From: an uncultured Desulfuromonadales bacterium
GTDB taxonomy: Bacteria > Desulfobacterota > Desulfuromonadia > Geobacterales > Pseudopelobacteraceae
Length of the DNA: 56,865 nt
Reading direction: 5' to 3'
Assembly: GCA_903868145.1 (NCBI GenBank)
Contig: CAIPTY010000037.1
Span: 1-56,865, forward strand
Part shown: one piece after another, positions 1 to 7,438 of the stretch
Layout: each line of letters opens with the position of its first letter
Position numbering within the stretch: the stretch's first letter is position 1
Position numbers and translations under genes: made by a program
The notes under the pieces: generated by a model
The model's database searches: none
Seen by the model: only the letters and a program-made list of their open reading frames with translations
What the model was told of the DNA's origin: nothing

Positions 1-1
1 T

Positions 2-64
2 CTTGGTGTTGTATCCTACCTGCTGTTTGTACTTATCAAAGACCGCGAGAAAAAAACATCATGA
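2..64 (+). CDS. 3' end of an unidentified membrane protein (partial)
   Basis: The first bases read as 20 codons ending in TGA at 62-64. They give a hydrophobic stretch (VVSYLLFVLI) followed by a charged lysine-rich tail, as at the cytoplasmic end of a last transmembrane helix. The next gene starts 46 bases downstream on the same strand. The upstream part is outside the window, so the family cannot be named, and the reading frame is chosen only because it looks like a membrane end. Confidence 0.35.
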   Translation, partial: LGVVSYLLFVLIKDREKKTS

Positions 65-109
65 AACATTTTAGTTTTCGCAATGAATCATAAGCATTGA
101 GGAGATGAT

Positions 110-667
110 ATGAAAACTGACTCAAAGACACAGAATCCAACCCCTGCCAAAGAAGCCCCTGACGATTACTTCCGTTTCCATCTTCCACATGTTCATCTTG
201 GACCTGTATTCGGAAACGATTGGTTCGCACTGAAGGCAGAGGGGTTTGCTCGTTTTTTTGGAACCCCAGTATTTCTAGTTGCACAGACAGTAATAGTTGC
301 CATCTGGATTGCGATAAATGCTTTTGGCTATACAAAGTTCGATGTTTACCCATTTATTCTGCTCAATCTTGCATTCAGCCTCCAAGCTGCCTATGCTGCT
401 CCACTCATCCTACTCGCACAGACTCGACAGGCAGACCGTGACAAGGCACATGCTGATGCCGATGCTCAACATCGGGAGGCTCTTGCCACTGCTGCTGAAC
501 AGCGCCAATTGGTAGCGGCACAACAATCTGAACAGATAATGGAGCTACTTCAGCAGAATACGGAACTAACCGAGCTTGTTAAGGGGTTGAGCCAACGCAT
601 AGAAACACTTACAGTCGAAATGCATGGTAAAGTTTTTCAAGACGCATCCAAAACAGTCCTTACCTAG
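110..667 (+). CDS. DUF1003 family membrane protein
   Basis: This 185-residue protein has two membrane segments at about residues 50-70 and 78-100. They are joined by the family-typical stretch FDVYPFILLNLAFS, then AAYAAPLILLAQTRQADRDK. That layout and wording are characteristic of DUF1003. The tail (about 105-180) is rich in Ala, Glu and Gln and likely a cytoplasmic coiled coil. The biochemical function of DUF1003 is not known. A GAGGAG ribosome site lies 4 bases before the ATG. The next gene (OsmC) follows after 14 bases, so the two are probably co-transcribed. Confidence 0.8.
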   Translation: MKTDSKTQNPTPAKEAPDDYFRFHLPHVHLGPVFGNDWFALKAEGFARFFGTPVFLVAQTVIVAIWIAINAFGYTKFDVYPFILLNLAFSLQAAYAAPLILLAQTRQADRDKAHADADAQHREALATAAEQRQLVAAQQSEQIMELLQQNTELTELVKGLSQRIETLTVEMHGKVFQDASKTVLT

Positions 668-681
668 AAAGGAAAATCAAA

Positions 682-1164
682 ATGTCAGATATTGCTTACA
701 TCTCTAAAATCAAGATTGAACATCTTGCTGTACCCAATAATAAAGCAACTCTTCCCCCTGATGGTGAAACGGTGCTTTTTGGTGTACATGATGAGATAGC
801 AGAACATTACAAGATTGCTCCAAATACTTTTGAGCCACACGCTGCAACGCTTGATTATATTGTTGCCTCAGCAGGTGGCTGTTTAACTGGAACATTCGGA
901 GGTTCACTGGCTGTTCGAGGGGTGGCATTAGGCGAGCACGGGCTGACTGCTGATGTAAATGGAGAGATAGAACGAGAGGACGACAATGTTCTTGTTATTA
1001 AACGGATACATGTTGTCTATCATCTTTCAACCACCTCTGAATTTAAGGATAAGGTTATCCGTGCTTTTGATGTGCATGCTAATAAATGCCCGGTATATCG
1101 TTCTTTGACGCCCGGAATTGCTATCACTACTGAGCTGGATTGGCGTGAAAGAAGCGAACAGTAA
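682..1164 (+). CDS. OsmC family protein
   Basis: A 160-residue OsmC/Ohr-fold protein. Visible family features are the core helix segment HAATLDYIVASAGGCLTGTFGG (conserved Cys after the GG), the central beta strands (VNGEIEREDDNVLVIKRIHVVYHL) and the C-terminal CPVYRSL, where the second conserved Cys sits. OsmC/Ohr proteins reduce organic hydroperoxides through this Cys pair. This member is closer to the general OsmC group than to classical Ohr, so the substrate is uncertain. It lies 14 bases after the DUF1003 gene and 16 bases before the next start. Confidence 0.85.
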   Translation: MSDIAYISKIKIEHLAVPNNKATLPPDGETVLFGVHDEIAEHYKIAPNTFEPHAATLDYIVASAGGCLTGTFGGSLAVRGVALGEHGLTADVNGEIEREDDNVLVIKRIHVVYHLSTTSEFKDKVIRAFDVHANKCPVYRSLTPGIAITTELDWRERSEQ

Positions 1165-1180
1165 ATGGAAGGTATTCGGG

Positions 1181-1606
1181 GTGAATAGAAAGCTTAGAAT
1201 CAAGAACTTCAAGCCATGCCCCGCTGAAGAGGGAGACGAACTGTACCCGAACGGTATCTTCGTCTTCAACATCACCAAGATGATGCAGTTTATCCAAGAT
1301 AACGACATCCCATGCGAAGAGGTGCTAGTTAAAGATTTCAGCAGAGGTTCTTCAAAGTTCACGGATGACTACGTGGAAACCGTCGATGTAACAAAACCGG
1401 TGATTATCGCTGAGATTTCCCCCGGTCGCTTTAACGTGATTGACGGCAATCATAGAATGGAGAAGGCCCGGAGACTGGGAATTGAAAAGGTTATGGCTTA
1501 TAAATTGAGCCCTGAGCAGCACCTGCAGTTCCTGACGACTGAGAAGAGCTATCTGGCATACGTTGAATATTGGAATAGCAAATTGAAAGATTCCAAGCAG
1601 AAGTGA
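1181..1606 (+). CDS. small ParB-like domain protein
   Basis: This 141-residue protein is best started at GTG 1181, because GGAAGG (1167-1172) is spaced 8 bases before it; upstream in-frame starts lie inside the OsmC gene. The middle holds the ParB/Srx-type core: PVIIAEISPGRFNVIDGNHR followed by a helix with RRLGIEKVMAYKL. In ParB-fold proteins the DGNHR-type motif forms a nucleotide-binding site. There is no helix-turn-helix domain, so it is not a partition ParB. A role in nucleotide or peptide modification is possible but not shown by the sequence. Confidence 0.65.
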   Translation: MNRKLRIKNFKPCPAEEGDELYPNGIFVFNITKMMQFIQDNDIPCEEVLVKDFSRGSSKFTDDYVETVDVTKPVIIAEISPGRFNVIDGNHRMEKARRLGIEKVMAYKLSPEQHLQFLTTEKSYLAYVEYWNSKLKDSKQK

Positions 1607-1667
1607 CAGTATCGGCAGTCTGTAGTAACCGGCCAGTCGTAAGTTGGACCACAAGGAGATTCAGTTA

Positions 1668-2363
1668 ATGCTACAAATTCACAGCGAATCCCACAGGTCA
1701 GATAGAATAGGTTGGCTTCGAGCAGCGGTTCTTGGTGCTAACGACGGGACAATTTCGGTAGCAAGCCTTGTCGTTGGAGTTGCGGTTTCTGGAGCGCCAC
1801 AAAATAGTATTCTGCTTACTGGTATAGCCGGTCTTGTTGCGGGAGCAATGTCAATGGCTGCAGGCGAGTATGTCTCAGTTCAATCACAGGCAGACACTGA
1901 ACATGCTGACATTGCCAGAGAAAAACTTGAACTTGAACTTCAACCTGAACACGAGCTAAATGAACTTACTTCAATATATGTGAGCCGAGGTCTCGACCAA
2001 CCGTTAGCGCGTCTAGTGGCAGAAAAGCTAATGTCTGGTGACGCTCTTGGAGCGCATGCCCGAGACGAACTTGGCATTACGGAAACATTACGTGCTCGAC
2101 CGCTTCAAGCAGCACTCGCGTCTGCAATTGCTTTTGTTGTAGGTGCCATTGTTCCAATCCTAGCCGTATTACTCGCTCCCAAAGCCTTGGTTACTGAGGT
2201 TTCATTTGCGACCGCGCTAATAACTTTAGCCGTTTTAGGTGCTACCGCAGCATACGCCGGTGGTGCTCCTATTGCTAAAGGTGCTATGCGTGTTGCATTC
2301 TGGGGTGTACTCGCAATGGGACTAACTGCCGGAGTCGGCAAGTTCTTTGGCGCGGTTATTTGA
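1668..2363 (+). CDS. VIT family (CCC1-like) membrane transporter
   Basis: A 231-residue VIT1/CCC1-family protein. The signature N-terminus (RIGWLRAAVLGANDGTISVASLVVG) and the second helix region (AGLVAGAMSMAAGEYVSVQSQAD) are clear. A soluble helical insert at about 85-135 (EREKLELE-like helix, HARDELGI) corresponds to the metal-binding domain of the family. Three hydrophobic helices close the protein. VIT/CCC1 proteins export Fe2+ or Mn2+ from the cytosol. The start is ATG 1668, because AAGGAG (1653-1658) precedes it by 9 bases. Substrate metal not determinable here. Confidence 0.85.
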   Translation: MLQIHSESHRSDRIGWLRAAVLGANDGTISVASLVVGVAVSGAPQNSILLTGIAGLVAGAMSMAAGEYVSVQSQADTEHADIAREKLELELQPEHELNELTSIYVSRGLDQPLARLVAEKLMSGDALGAHARDELGITETLRARPLQAALASAIAFVVGAIVPILAVLLAPKALVTEVSFATALITLAVLGATAAYAGGAPIAKGAMRVAFWGVLAMGLTAGVGKFFGAVI

Positions 2364-2384
2364 GTAAGGGCCATAGGTGAAGCT

Positions 2385-2504
2385 TTGTATAACCCTTATT
2401 CACGAAAAATAGCTGGGCGCATTACCCGTTGGTCTTTCGCTTTATTCATCCTGCTGCTATTTGTGGTGATGGTCTGGCTTTTAATCGCAAACTTTTCTAA
2501 TTGA
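2385..2504 (+). CDS. putative 39-residue single-span membrane protein
   Basis: A TTG-initiated frame of 39 codons ends in TGA at 2502-2504. AGGTGA lies 4 bases before the TTG. The product has a basic N-terminus (RKIAGRITR) and one strongly hydrophobic helix (SFALFILLLFVVMVWLLIA), a typical small inner-membrane protein. It fills part of the gap between the VIT gene and the next small gene. Short length and a TTG start make it uncertain. Confidence 0.4.
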   Translation: MYNPYSRKIAGRITRWSFALFILLLFVVMVWLLIANFSN

Positions 2505-2559
2505 CCAAAAAGGAATAGAATCAATATTGTTAAGAGACTGTGATTTGTGGAGGCTTGAG

Positions 2560-2703
2560 ATGGAAAATGCGAATCTTATAAAACGGTTCCGGGAAACTTA
2601 CAAAGAGTTATCGGCTAATATGAACGATGACCAAGTTCTTCATTGGCTCGAACATCATGATGAAGAATATGAATACCTTGCGAAAAAACTTCCGAGTAAA
2701 TAG
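2560..2703 (+). CDS. small hypothetical protein, 47 residues
   Basis: An ATG frame of 47 codons with an excellent ribosome site, GGAGG at 2549-2553, 6 bases before the start. The product is strongly charged and helical. It contains two likely helices (LIKRFRETYKELSAN and DDQVLHWLEHHDEEYEYLAKKL), the second rich in Asp, Glu and His. The family is not recognised. Its close spacing between the VIT-type transporter and the FmdB gene suggests it is a real, co-oriented accessory gene. Confidence 0.65.
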   Translation: MENANLIKRFRETYKELSANMNDDQVLHWLEHHDEEYEYLAKKLPSK

Positions 2704-2749
2704 ATTTGTAGAGCCACTGACTGCAAGGAACTAAAATTAAGGATAAGAA

Positions 2750-3133
2750 ATGCCAGTCTACGAATATCGTTGTAACGCATGTAACCACCAGTTTGAACTC
2801 CGTCAGAAGTTTTCCGACCCACCTGCCAACAGTTGTCCAAAATGCGGTGGAGCTGTCCACAAAATGGTTTCCACAGTTGCATTCAGCCTCAAAGGTGGTG
2901 GGTGGTATGCTGAGGGCTATGGTGCGAAAGCTGAAGCTCCCAAAGAAACTGATACCGCAGCAGGAGCCGGGGTTGCACCGGAAGCTACTTCAACTGATTC
3001 AGCACCAAAAGAATCTGCGACAAAAGAGACAACTGAGTCACCAGCTGCCCCTGCACCAGCTGCCAGTCAAGCTGAACCGAAGAGCACTGTTGCTGAAAAA
3101 TCGGCAACTGTTGAAAAAGCCAAGTCGGAGTAA
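2750..3133 (+). CDS. FmdB family zinc-ribbon protein
   Basis: The first 50 residues are a classic FmdB putative regulatory zinc ribbon: PVYEYRC at the start, Cys8-x2-Cys11 and Cys29-x2-Cys32, then AFSLKGGGWYAEGYG. The four cysteines should bind one zinc ion. The rest (about 60-127) is a low-complexity tail of Ala, Pro, Glu, Thr and Lys, probably disordered. Function of the family is unclear despite its regulatory name. It stands alone after a 46-base gap, with the ribosome site AAGGAT about 8 bases upstream. Confidence 0.85.
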   Translation: MPVYEYRCNACNHQFELRQKFSDPPANSCPKCGGAVHKMVSTVAFSLKGGGWYAEGYGAKAEAPKETDTAAGAGVAPEATSTDSAPKESATKETTESPAAPAPAASQAEPKSTVAEKSATVEKAKSE

Positions 3134-3174
3134 TTTAGTAAATTGCCCAAAAATTGAATTTGGAGTAAATCCCC

Positions 3175-3570
3175 ATGGCAATATTGAAGTGGAGCCCAGA
3201 ATATGAACTAGGTCTGGAGGCTATCGACCAACAGCATAAGCAACTGTTTGTTATCATAAATGAACTTATTATTGCTACGGAATACACTCGACCAAATACG
3301 GAACTTCTATCTATTGTTGAGCGTTTAGAATCCTATGCAACTTCACATTTTTTAGCTGAAGAAGAATTATTTTCTCAGTATGGTTTTACTGGCAGGAGCG
3401 AACATGAAGCGGAGCATGCTGTATTTATAGATACAGTTAAATATATCCGTAAACAGTGTAGAATTATTGATGCTCCTATGGCACCGAAAATGAGAGACTT
3501 TCTGCTGAATTGGTTAAGTCACCATATCCTTACCAAAGACAAGGAGTACAGAAAGGCAATGCTGAACTAG
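3175..3570 (+). CDS. bacteriohemerythrin
   Basis: A 131-residue hemerythrin with a complete diiron ligand set: His21 (in DQQHKQLF), His58 and Glu62 (SHFLAEEE), His77 and His81 (HEAEH), His117 and Asp122 (HHILTKD). The N-terminal W-x-P and the four-helix length are normal. Bacteriohemerythrins bind O2 reversibly in the cytoplasm and are thought to deliver or sequester O2 in anaerobes meeting oxygen. It is a single-domain protein, not attached to a chemoreceptor. It sits 41 bases after fmdB. Confidence 0.92.
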   Translation: MAILKWSPEYELGLEAIDQQHKQLFVIINELIIATEYTRPNTELLSIVERLESYATSHFLAEEELFSQYGFTGRSEHEAEHAVFIDTVKYIRKQCRIIDAPMAPKMRDFLLNWLSHHILTKDKEYRKAMLN

Positions 3571-3683
3571 ATTAGCTTGTTGCAAACAATAATATAACAA
3601 GATAAAGATAATCCTTTATATCTTGTACTGATTGCCGATAAGATATACATAACAAAAAATTGAAGGACTCGGGGGTTATCTAT

Positions 3684-3902
3684 ATGTCAGTCTCAGGAGT
3701 ATCATCTGTCACAGCAGCAAACACACCACCACCGGTTCAGCAGTCACAGCCAGCCAAGGCACCTCAACAGGCCCCAAAAACGGATACAGTAAATATATCT
3801 AAACAGGTTCAACAGATGGCATCTGATGGTGACCCCACAGCTTTAGAAGCTCAGGAAGGTTCGGCAGAGAAGGCTGGTGAAAGTGCAAGAGGTAAGGCTT
3901 AA
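3684..3902 (+). CDS. hypothetical low-complexity protein, 72 residues
   Basis: A small protein rich in Pro, Gln, Ala and Ser in its first half (TPPPVQQSQPAKAPQQAPK). A short ordered-looking half follows (DTVNISKQVQQMASDGDPTALEAQE) and ends in GESARGKA. ATG 3684 is preferred over TTG 3660, with GGGGG 8-12 bases before it. No family recognised. A strong terminator hairpin follows 50 bases downstream, which supports it as the last gene of a plus-strand unit. Confidence 0.6.
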   Translation: MSVSGVSSVTAANTPPPVQQSQPAKAPQQAPKTDTVNISKQVQQMASDGDPTALEAQEGSAEKAGESARGKA

Positions 3903-3953
3903 TTTCTATTGTGATTAAGTTACACAACACACCTGTAATATTCCGTATTAAGA

Positions 3954-3990
3954 ACAAACCCCCCACCGAATGTCTTGGTGGGGGGTTTGT
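3954..3990 (+). terminator. strong hairpin terminator
   Basis: A perfect 14-base-pair stem ACAAACCCCCCACC / GGTGGGGGGTTTGT with a 9-base loop. It is followed by a T-rich stretch on the plus strand. It lies between the 72-residue gene and the convergent MFS gene, so it probably ends the plus-strand unit. Confidence 0.75.
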
Positions 3991-4154
3991 GTTGTCTGCT
4001 CTAACCACGGAGCCGTTGCCAAATAAGCTAGCATTTCTTCGGGAGTATTCAAGTGAAGTTTGCAAGTTCTTGGTTGGCTAAGATGTTATGTTCGTGGCAA
4101 ACGACATGCGGCGCTTAAGGGGTCGTCAATAGGTCAGAAACCGGAATAGGCATA

Positions 4155-5477
4155 TCACTTCCGGTTATCAGCCATCATCGGTTGCTCAGCTGCTGTTTCC
4201 ATCCCTTCAGCAACTTCCTTAATTATCCCCATTTTCACGTAAATCGGTCGAACCACTTCCCTGATTTTAGGGAGTTGCCGGGCAAATAATAATGTTGAGC
4301 CGAGACAACAGACCGCTCCTACCAGTAGAGTCTCACGGGGGCCGATAATACCTGACATTGTTCCGACCCCAAAACTACCAAAAGGGGCCATTCCGAGAAA
4401 GGCGACTGCGAAGAAACTCATGACCCGACCTCGCATGTGTTCATCAAGGATGGTCTGAAGAATCGTGTTGCTTGAGGCTATCATTGTAATTCCGCCGAAT
4501 CCGGCAATAACCAGAGATGCAAAGGAGAGGTTGATATTGGTGGAGACAGCAAAAGAAGCAATCCCAAGTGCAAACAAGAATCCTGCAAGGACAATGAGTT
4601 TGCCAAGACCGAGAACACTTTTACGTGATGCAAGATAGATGGTGGCAGCTAATGCACCGCATCCGCCAGCAGTCATAAGAAAACCGAAGGTGTGGGCACC
4701 ACCGTGCAGGATTTCCTTCGCAAATACCGGAATGAGGACTGAGTACGGAATCCCCGTAAGACTGACCAGAGCTACCATCAACAAAATACTCCGGATTGGC
4801 CCAAATCCAAAAGCATAGTTGAAACCCTCTCGCAGTTCATGCAGGACGTTCCGTCGTGGCTTTTCATTAAGAGAGCGAGGAGCAAGTTTCATGGCAACAA
4901 GTGCAAGTAATACCGCCAAGTAGCTGACACTGTTTAGGACGAAACAAATACCCTCACCAACCGAAGCAACGAGTAGACCTGCTATTGCAGGGCCAATAAG
5001 ACGGGCCGCTTGTACAATAGATGAGTTCAATGCGATTGCGTTGCTCAAGTCTTCTCGCTCTGAAACCAGTTCAACGATAAATGACTGACGTATCGGAATA
5101 TCGAAGGCGTTGACCACACCTAAGAGTAAACTTAACACAATAATATGCCAGACCTGGACAACTCCGGTAAGGACAGCTGCAGCAAGTATTGCCGCCTGCA
5201 GCATGGCAAGCGCCTGGGTAGCAATTAAGAGGTGATGACGATTCCATCTATCGGCAAGTACACCGGCTACAGGAGATAGTAAAAACGTGGGAATCTGACT
5301 GGTGAAACCCACAACGCCAAGCAGGAAGGCAGAACCGGTTAGACGGTAGACCAACCAGCTCATTGCCACCGATTGCATCCAGGTTCCGATAAGAGATACA
5401 CTCTGACCAGCCATGAAAAGCTTGAAGTTCCGGGAGCGCAATGCCCGAAGCAGGGTTTTAATTCCAGATATTGCCAT
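4155..5477 (-). CDS. MFS transporter (MFS_3 / EntS-like)
   Basis: A major-facilitator protein of about 440 residues with roughly 12 hydrophobic helices. The N-terminal wording (LRSRNFKLFMAGQSVSLIGTWMQSVAMSWLVYRLTGS) and the loop AGVLADRWNRHHLL (motif A position) match the MFS_3 group of exporters related to EntS. It likely exports a small molecule by proton antiport; substrate unknown. The start is uncertain: an upstream in-frame ATG at 5552 would add 25 residues that are not typical of the family, and none of the candidate starts has a clear ribosome site. It is divergent from the HU gene. Confidence 0.85.
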   Translation of the reverse strand: MAISGIKTLLRALRSRNFKLFMAGQSVSLIGTWMQSVAMSWLVYRLTGSAFLLGVVGFTSQIPTFLLSPVAGVLADRWNRHHLLIATQALAMLQAAILAAAVLTGVVQVWHIIVLSLLLGVVNAFDIPIRQSFIVELVSEREDLSNAIALNSSIVQAARLIGPAIAGLLVASVGEGICFVLNSVSYLAVLLALVAMKLAPRSLNEKPRRNVLHELREGFNYAFGFGPIRSILLMVALVSLTGIPYSVLIPVFAKEILHGGAHTFGFLMTAGGCGALAATIYLASRKSVLGLGKLIVLAGFLFALGIASFAVSTNINLSFASLVIAGFGGITMIASSNTILQTILDEHMRGRVMSFFAVAFLGMAPFGSFGVGTMSGIIGPRETLLVGAVCCLGSTLLFARQLPKIREVVRPIYVKMGIIKEVAEGMETAAEQPMMADNRK

Positions 5478-5541
5478 TGGCGCATTATACATAAAATGGC
5501 TCAAATGCAGGAATATTGATTCGTAAACTGATAGAGTGCGG

Positions 5542-5568
5542 CTGACAATCATTCAAAACTGTGATAAT
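5542..5568 (+). promoter_or_regulatory. candidate sigma-70 promoter of the HU gene
   Basis: CTGACA (5542-5547) as -35 and GATAAT (5563-5568) as -10 are separated by 15 bases; TAATTA two bases further gives the usual 17. The HU start is 45-50 bases downstream. The site overlaps the possible 5' extension of the MFS gene, which is one reason to prefer the shorter MFS start. Confidence 0.4.
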
Positions 5569-5612
5569 TATCGGTCAAAACATAACCATCACCATCAATT
5601 CAAGGAGAAACC

Positions 5613-5879
5613 ATGACCAAAGCAGAATTTGTAGCAGCAGTGGCTGCCGAGCTTGAAGTACCAAAGACCGTTGCAGCAGAGACCGTAGATGCTTTTCTGA
5701 AGGTAACAACTGACCTTCTGAAAGCCGGTGATAAAGTTACCTTTCCGGGTTTCGGAACTTTCGACGTGGCATCACGCGCAGCTCGCACTGGTCGTAACCC
5801 GCAGACGGGAGCAGAGATTAAGATTGCAGCTTCCAAGTCTGGTAAGTTCTCTGCTGGCAAAAATCTCAAGAACCTGTAG
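5613..5879 (+). CDS. HU family DNA-binding protein
   Basis: An 88-residue HU/IHF-fold protein. The signature KVTFPGFGTFDVASRAARTGRNPQTG, covering the DNA-binding arm with the intercalating Pro, is intact, and the C-terminus (KFSAGKNLKNL) is normal. HU forms dimers that bend and compact DNA. AAGGAG is 6 bases before the ATG. It is followed at once by a hairpin terminator, so it is a single-gene unit. Lysine-poor arms suggest a minor paralogue rather than the main HU, but this cannot be proved here. Confidence 0.93.
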   Translation: MTKAEFVAAVAAELEVPKTVAAETVDAFLKVTTDLLKAGDKVTFPGFGTFDVASRAARTGRNPQTGAEIKIAASKSGKFSAGKNLKNL

Positions 5880-5888
5880 TCTAAAGTC

Positions 5889-5928
5889 AATCCGGTTGTA
5901 CGGTGCTACATATTCGTGCAACCGGATT
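5889..5928 (+). terminator. intrinsic terminator after HU gene
   Basis: The stem AATCCGGTTG / CAACCGGATT (10 base pairs, 20-base loop) is followed by TATTCATTTT. It also lies before the convergent minus-strand gene end at 5937. Confidence 0.65.
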
Positions 5929-5936
5929 TATTCATT

Positions 5937-6317
5937 TTAGATACAATTGTTGAGTAGCACCTTTTTTCTTTCCGAAACAGCGGAGCAACCATTTCTGCCC
6001 GTTTCAATCAGGTGTAGTAATTCAAGTTCACCTGGGTCACTAAGCCTTTCAATCTCTTCATCCACAAACTCCATATCAACACCCAGCGACTCAGCAAGTT
6101 CAACTATTGACTGTGGCACGTCTTCATAAGCACACCATAACGATTTAGGCAAAGGTTCTCCATAGACCACGGTAACCAAATCACCATTATAGTCCGCTGC
6201 ATTTTTCAACGCCTTCTCCGGTGACGTCGCATCAACAGTTGCCGATACCAAGCGGGTTTCAAGCCAGCATATTCTGTACTTGCTCACGACCTTGCTGCTT
6301 TCAGATTGTTTACTCAT
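5937..6317 (-). CDS. hypothetical protein, 126 residues
   Basis: A soluble, acidic protein. The N-terminal half (KYRICWLETRLVSATVDATSPEKALKNAADYNGDLVTVVYGE) looks like a small alpha/beta fold of the type seen in short DpnD/PcfM-like proteins. The C-terminal half is helical and rich in Glu (LAESLGVDMEFVDEEIERLSDP). AAGGAG is well spaced before the ATG. No convincing family assignment. It converges with the HU gene on the other side of the terminator. Confidence 0.65.
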   Translation of the reverse strand: MSKQSESSKVVSKYRICWLETRLVSATVDATSPEKALKNAADYNGDLVTVVYGEPLPKSLWCAYEDVPQSIVELAESLGVDMEFVDEEIERLSDPGELELLHLIETGRNGCSAVSERKKVLLNNCI

Positions 6318-6829
6318 TTTGAACTCCTTTTCAGATTATTTGACTTCATGCTCAATATTTACAGTTTTTGTTTTTTTGAGATTATGTAGGAAAAAACAGA
6401 TTTGTTAATTTCACCAAAAGTGCTGTTCTACGCATCTAACTGCCATATCTTTGCATCTAACTCTTGCAATTGCGCATTCTGGACATGAATCGAAACAAGA
6501 CAAATGTGAGTTCAATTTATTTGTGATTGCATTCTTCCACTTTGATTCACCTGCCTGTATCTTCCAAGGTTGAAAATAATTTTCATTCAGCTCAATAAGC
6601 ACTTGACACGTTTTTAGATGGATTTTTGTAATCCAAGCACATGCCCTTGGTGCCAAGACAATCAACATACTGACGGCGCTGTAGCTGGCGTGGCAGGATG
6701 CAGTAGCGGCACTGCATCCCCCTCCGTATATAAATTTTAACAGCGCCATGCGTGGCAATCTTGTGCGAAAATATGGCTCAAAAATACCCGTGTTATAGTG
6801 TTTCATCTTGAAAAATGGGGAGGTAATCA
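6318..6829. other. AT-rich intergenic region with nested inverted repeats
   Basis: About 510 bases with no convincing gene. A nested palindromic block lies at 6675-6747: outer arms GGCGCTGT / ACAGCGCC enclose inner arms GGATGCAGT (6696-6704) and ACTGCATCC (6711-6719) with a 6-base loop. This GC-rich block stands out from its AT-rich surroundings. A minus-strand open frame across the region has a composition unlike the neighbouring genes. Confidence 0.5.
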
Positions 6830-7420
6830 ATGGGTCATTTCTTTACAGCACCAAGTAAAACAAGGCTTCGTGTTATGCGTGACGGGCAAGCCATGACTAG
6901 GGCATGGAAGATACCAAAACCAATTGTGTTAGTAGATTCACGTGAACAGACACCGCTATATCTATTCGAGAATCATCCGAACTGGTTTAGCGGTGAACAG
7001 CGAGCTACACTTAAATCTGGTGATTATTCTGTTTCAGGAATGGAAAATGTCATGGCTCTTGAGCGTAAGTCTATGGCTGACGCTATTGGAAGCAGTATAG
7101 CAAGTAGGGAGCGGTTCATACGTTCATGTGCTAGATTGGCTGAATACCGCTGGAAAGCCATCCTAATAGAGGCCAGTTACGAAGAAATGAAGACACCATA
7201 CTTCAGATTTGATGAGTTGGTGACTGAAGCCCACCCGAATGCGGTTTGCGGAACGCTGGATGCCATTGAAGCAAAGTTTGGCATTCCAATTTTGTATTCA
7301 TCCCGAAATAGAGATTTAGCATCGGAGAAAGCGGCCAGTTGGTTATCAAAACATTTCACGTACTGGTGGCTAGAGCAAAACGGCCATGACCGTGTACTCA
7401 TTGACTCAGACGGATTATAA
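6830..7420 (+). CDS. ERCC4-domain (XPF-type) nuclease
   Basis: A 196-residue protein with an intact XPF/ERCC4 nuclease signature: Asp36 in VDSREQTP, then Gly64-Asp65 (GDYSVSG) and Glu78-Arg79-Lys80-x3-Asp84 (ERKSMAD), the family's GD...ERKxxxD. There is no helix-hairpin-helix domain and no helicase, so it is a stand-alone nuclease core like those on phages and mobile elements. GGGGAGG lies 7 bases before the ATG. The UDG-like gene follows 18 bases later, suggesting a two-gene unit acting on branched or damaged DNA (inference). Confidence 0.82.
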   Translation: MGHFFTAPSKTRLRVMRDGQAMTRAWKIPKPIVLVDSREQTPLYLFENHPNWFSGEQRATLKSGDYSVSGMENVMALERKSMADAIGSSIASRERFIRSCARLAEYRWKAILIEASYEEMKTPYFRFDELVTEAHPNAVCGTLDAIEAKFGIPILYSSRNRDLASEKAASWLSKHFTYWWLEQNGHDRVLIDSDGL

Positions 7421-7438
7421 GCATGAAGGGGGAATTCA

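Noticed and set aside
6675-6747. Integron attC site
   Set aside because: The paired RYYYAAC / GTTRRRY core sites required at the ends are absent.
6411-6830. Minus-strand open frame of 139 codons opposite the ERCC4 upstream region
   Set aside because: Its start overlaps the ERCC4 start, no ribosome site is visible, and it runs through the nested palindrome. Only its last 60 codons look protein-like (a CPEC motif), too weak to call.
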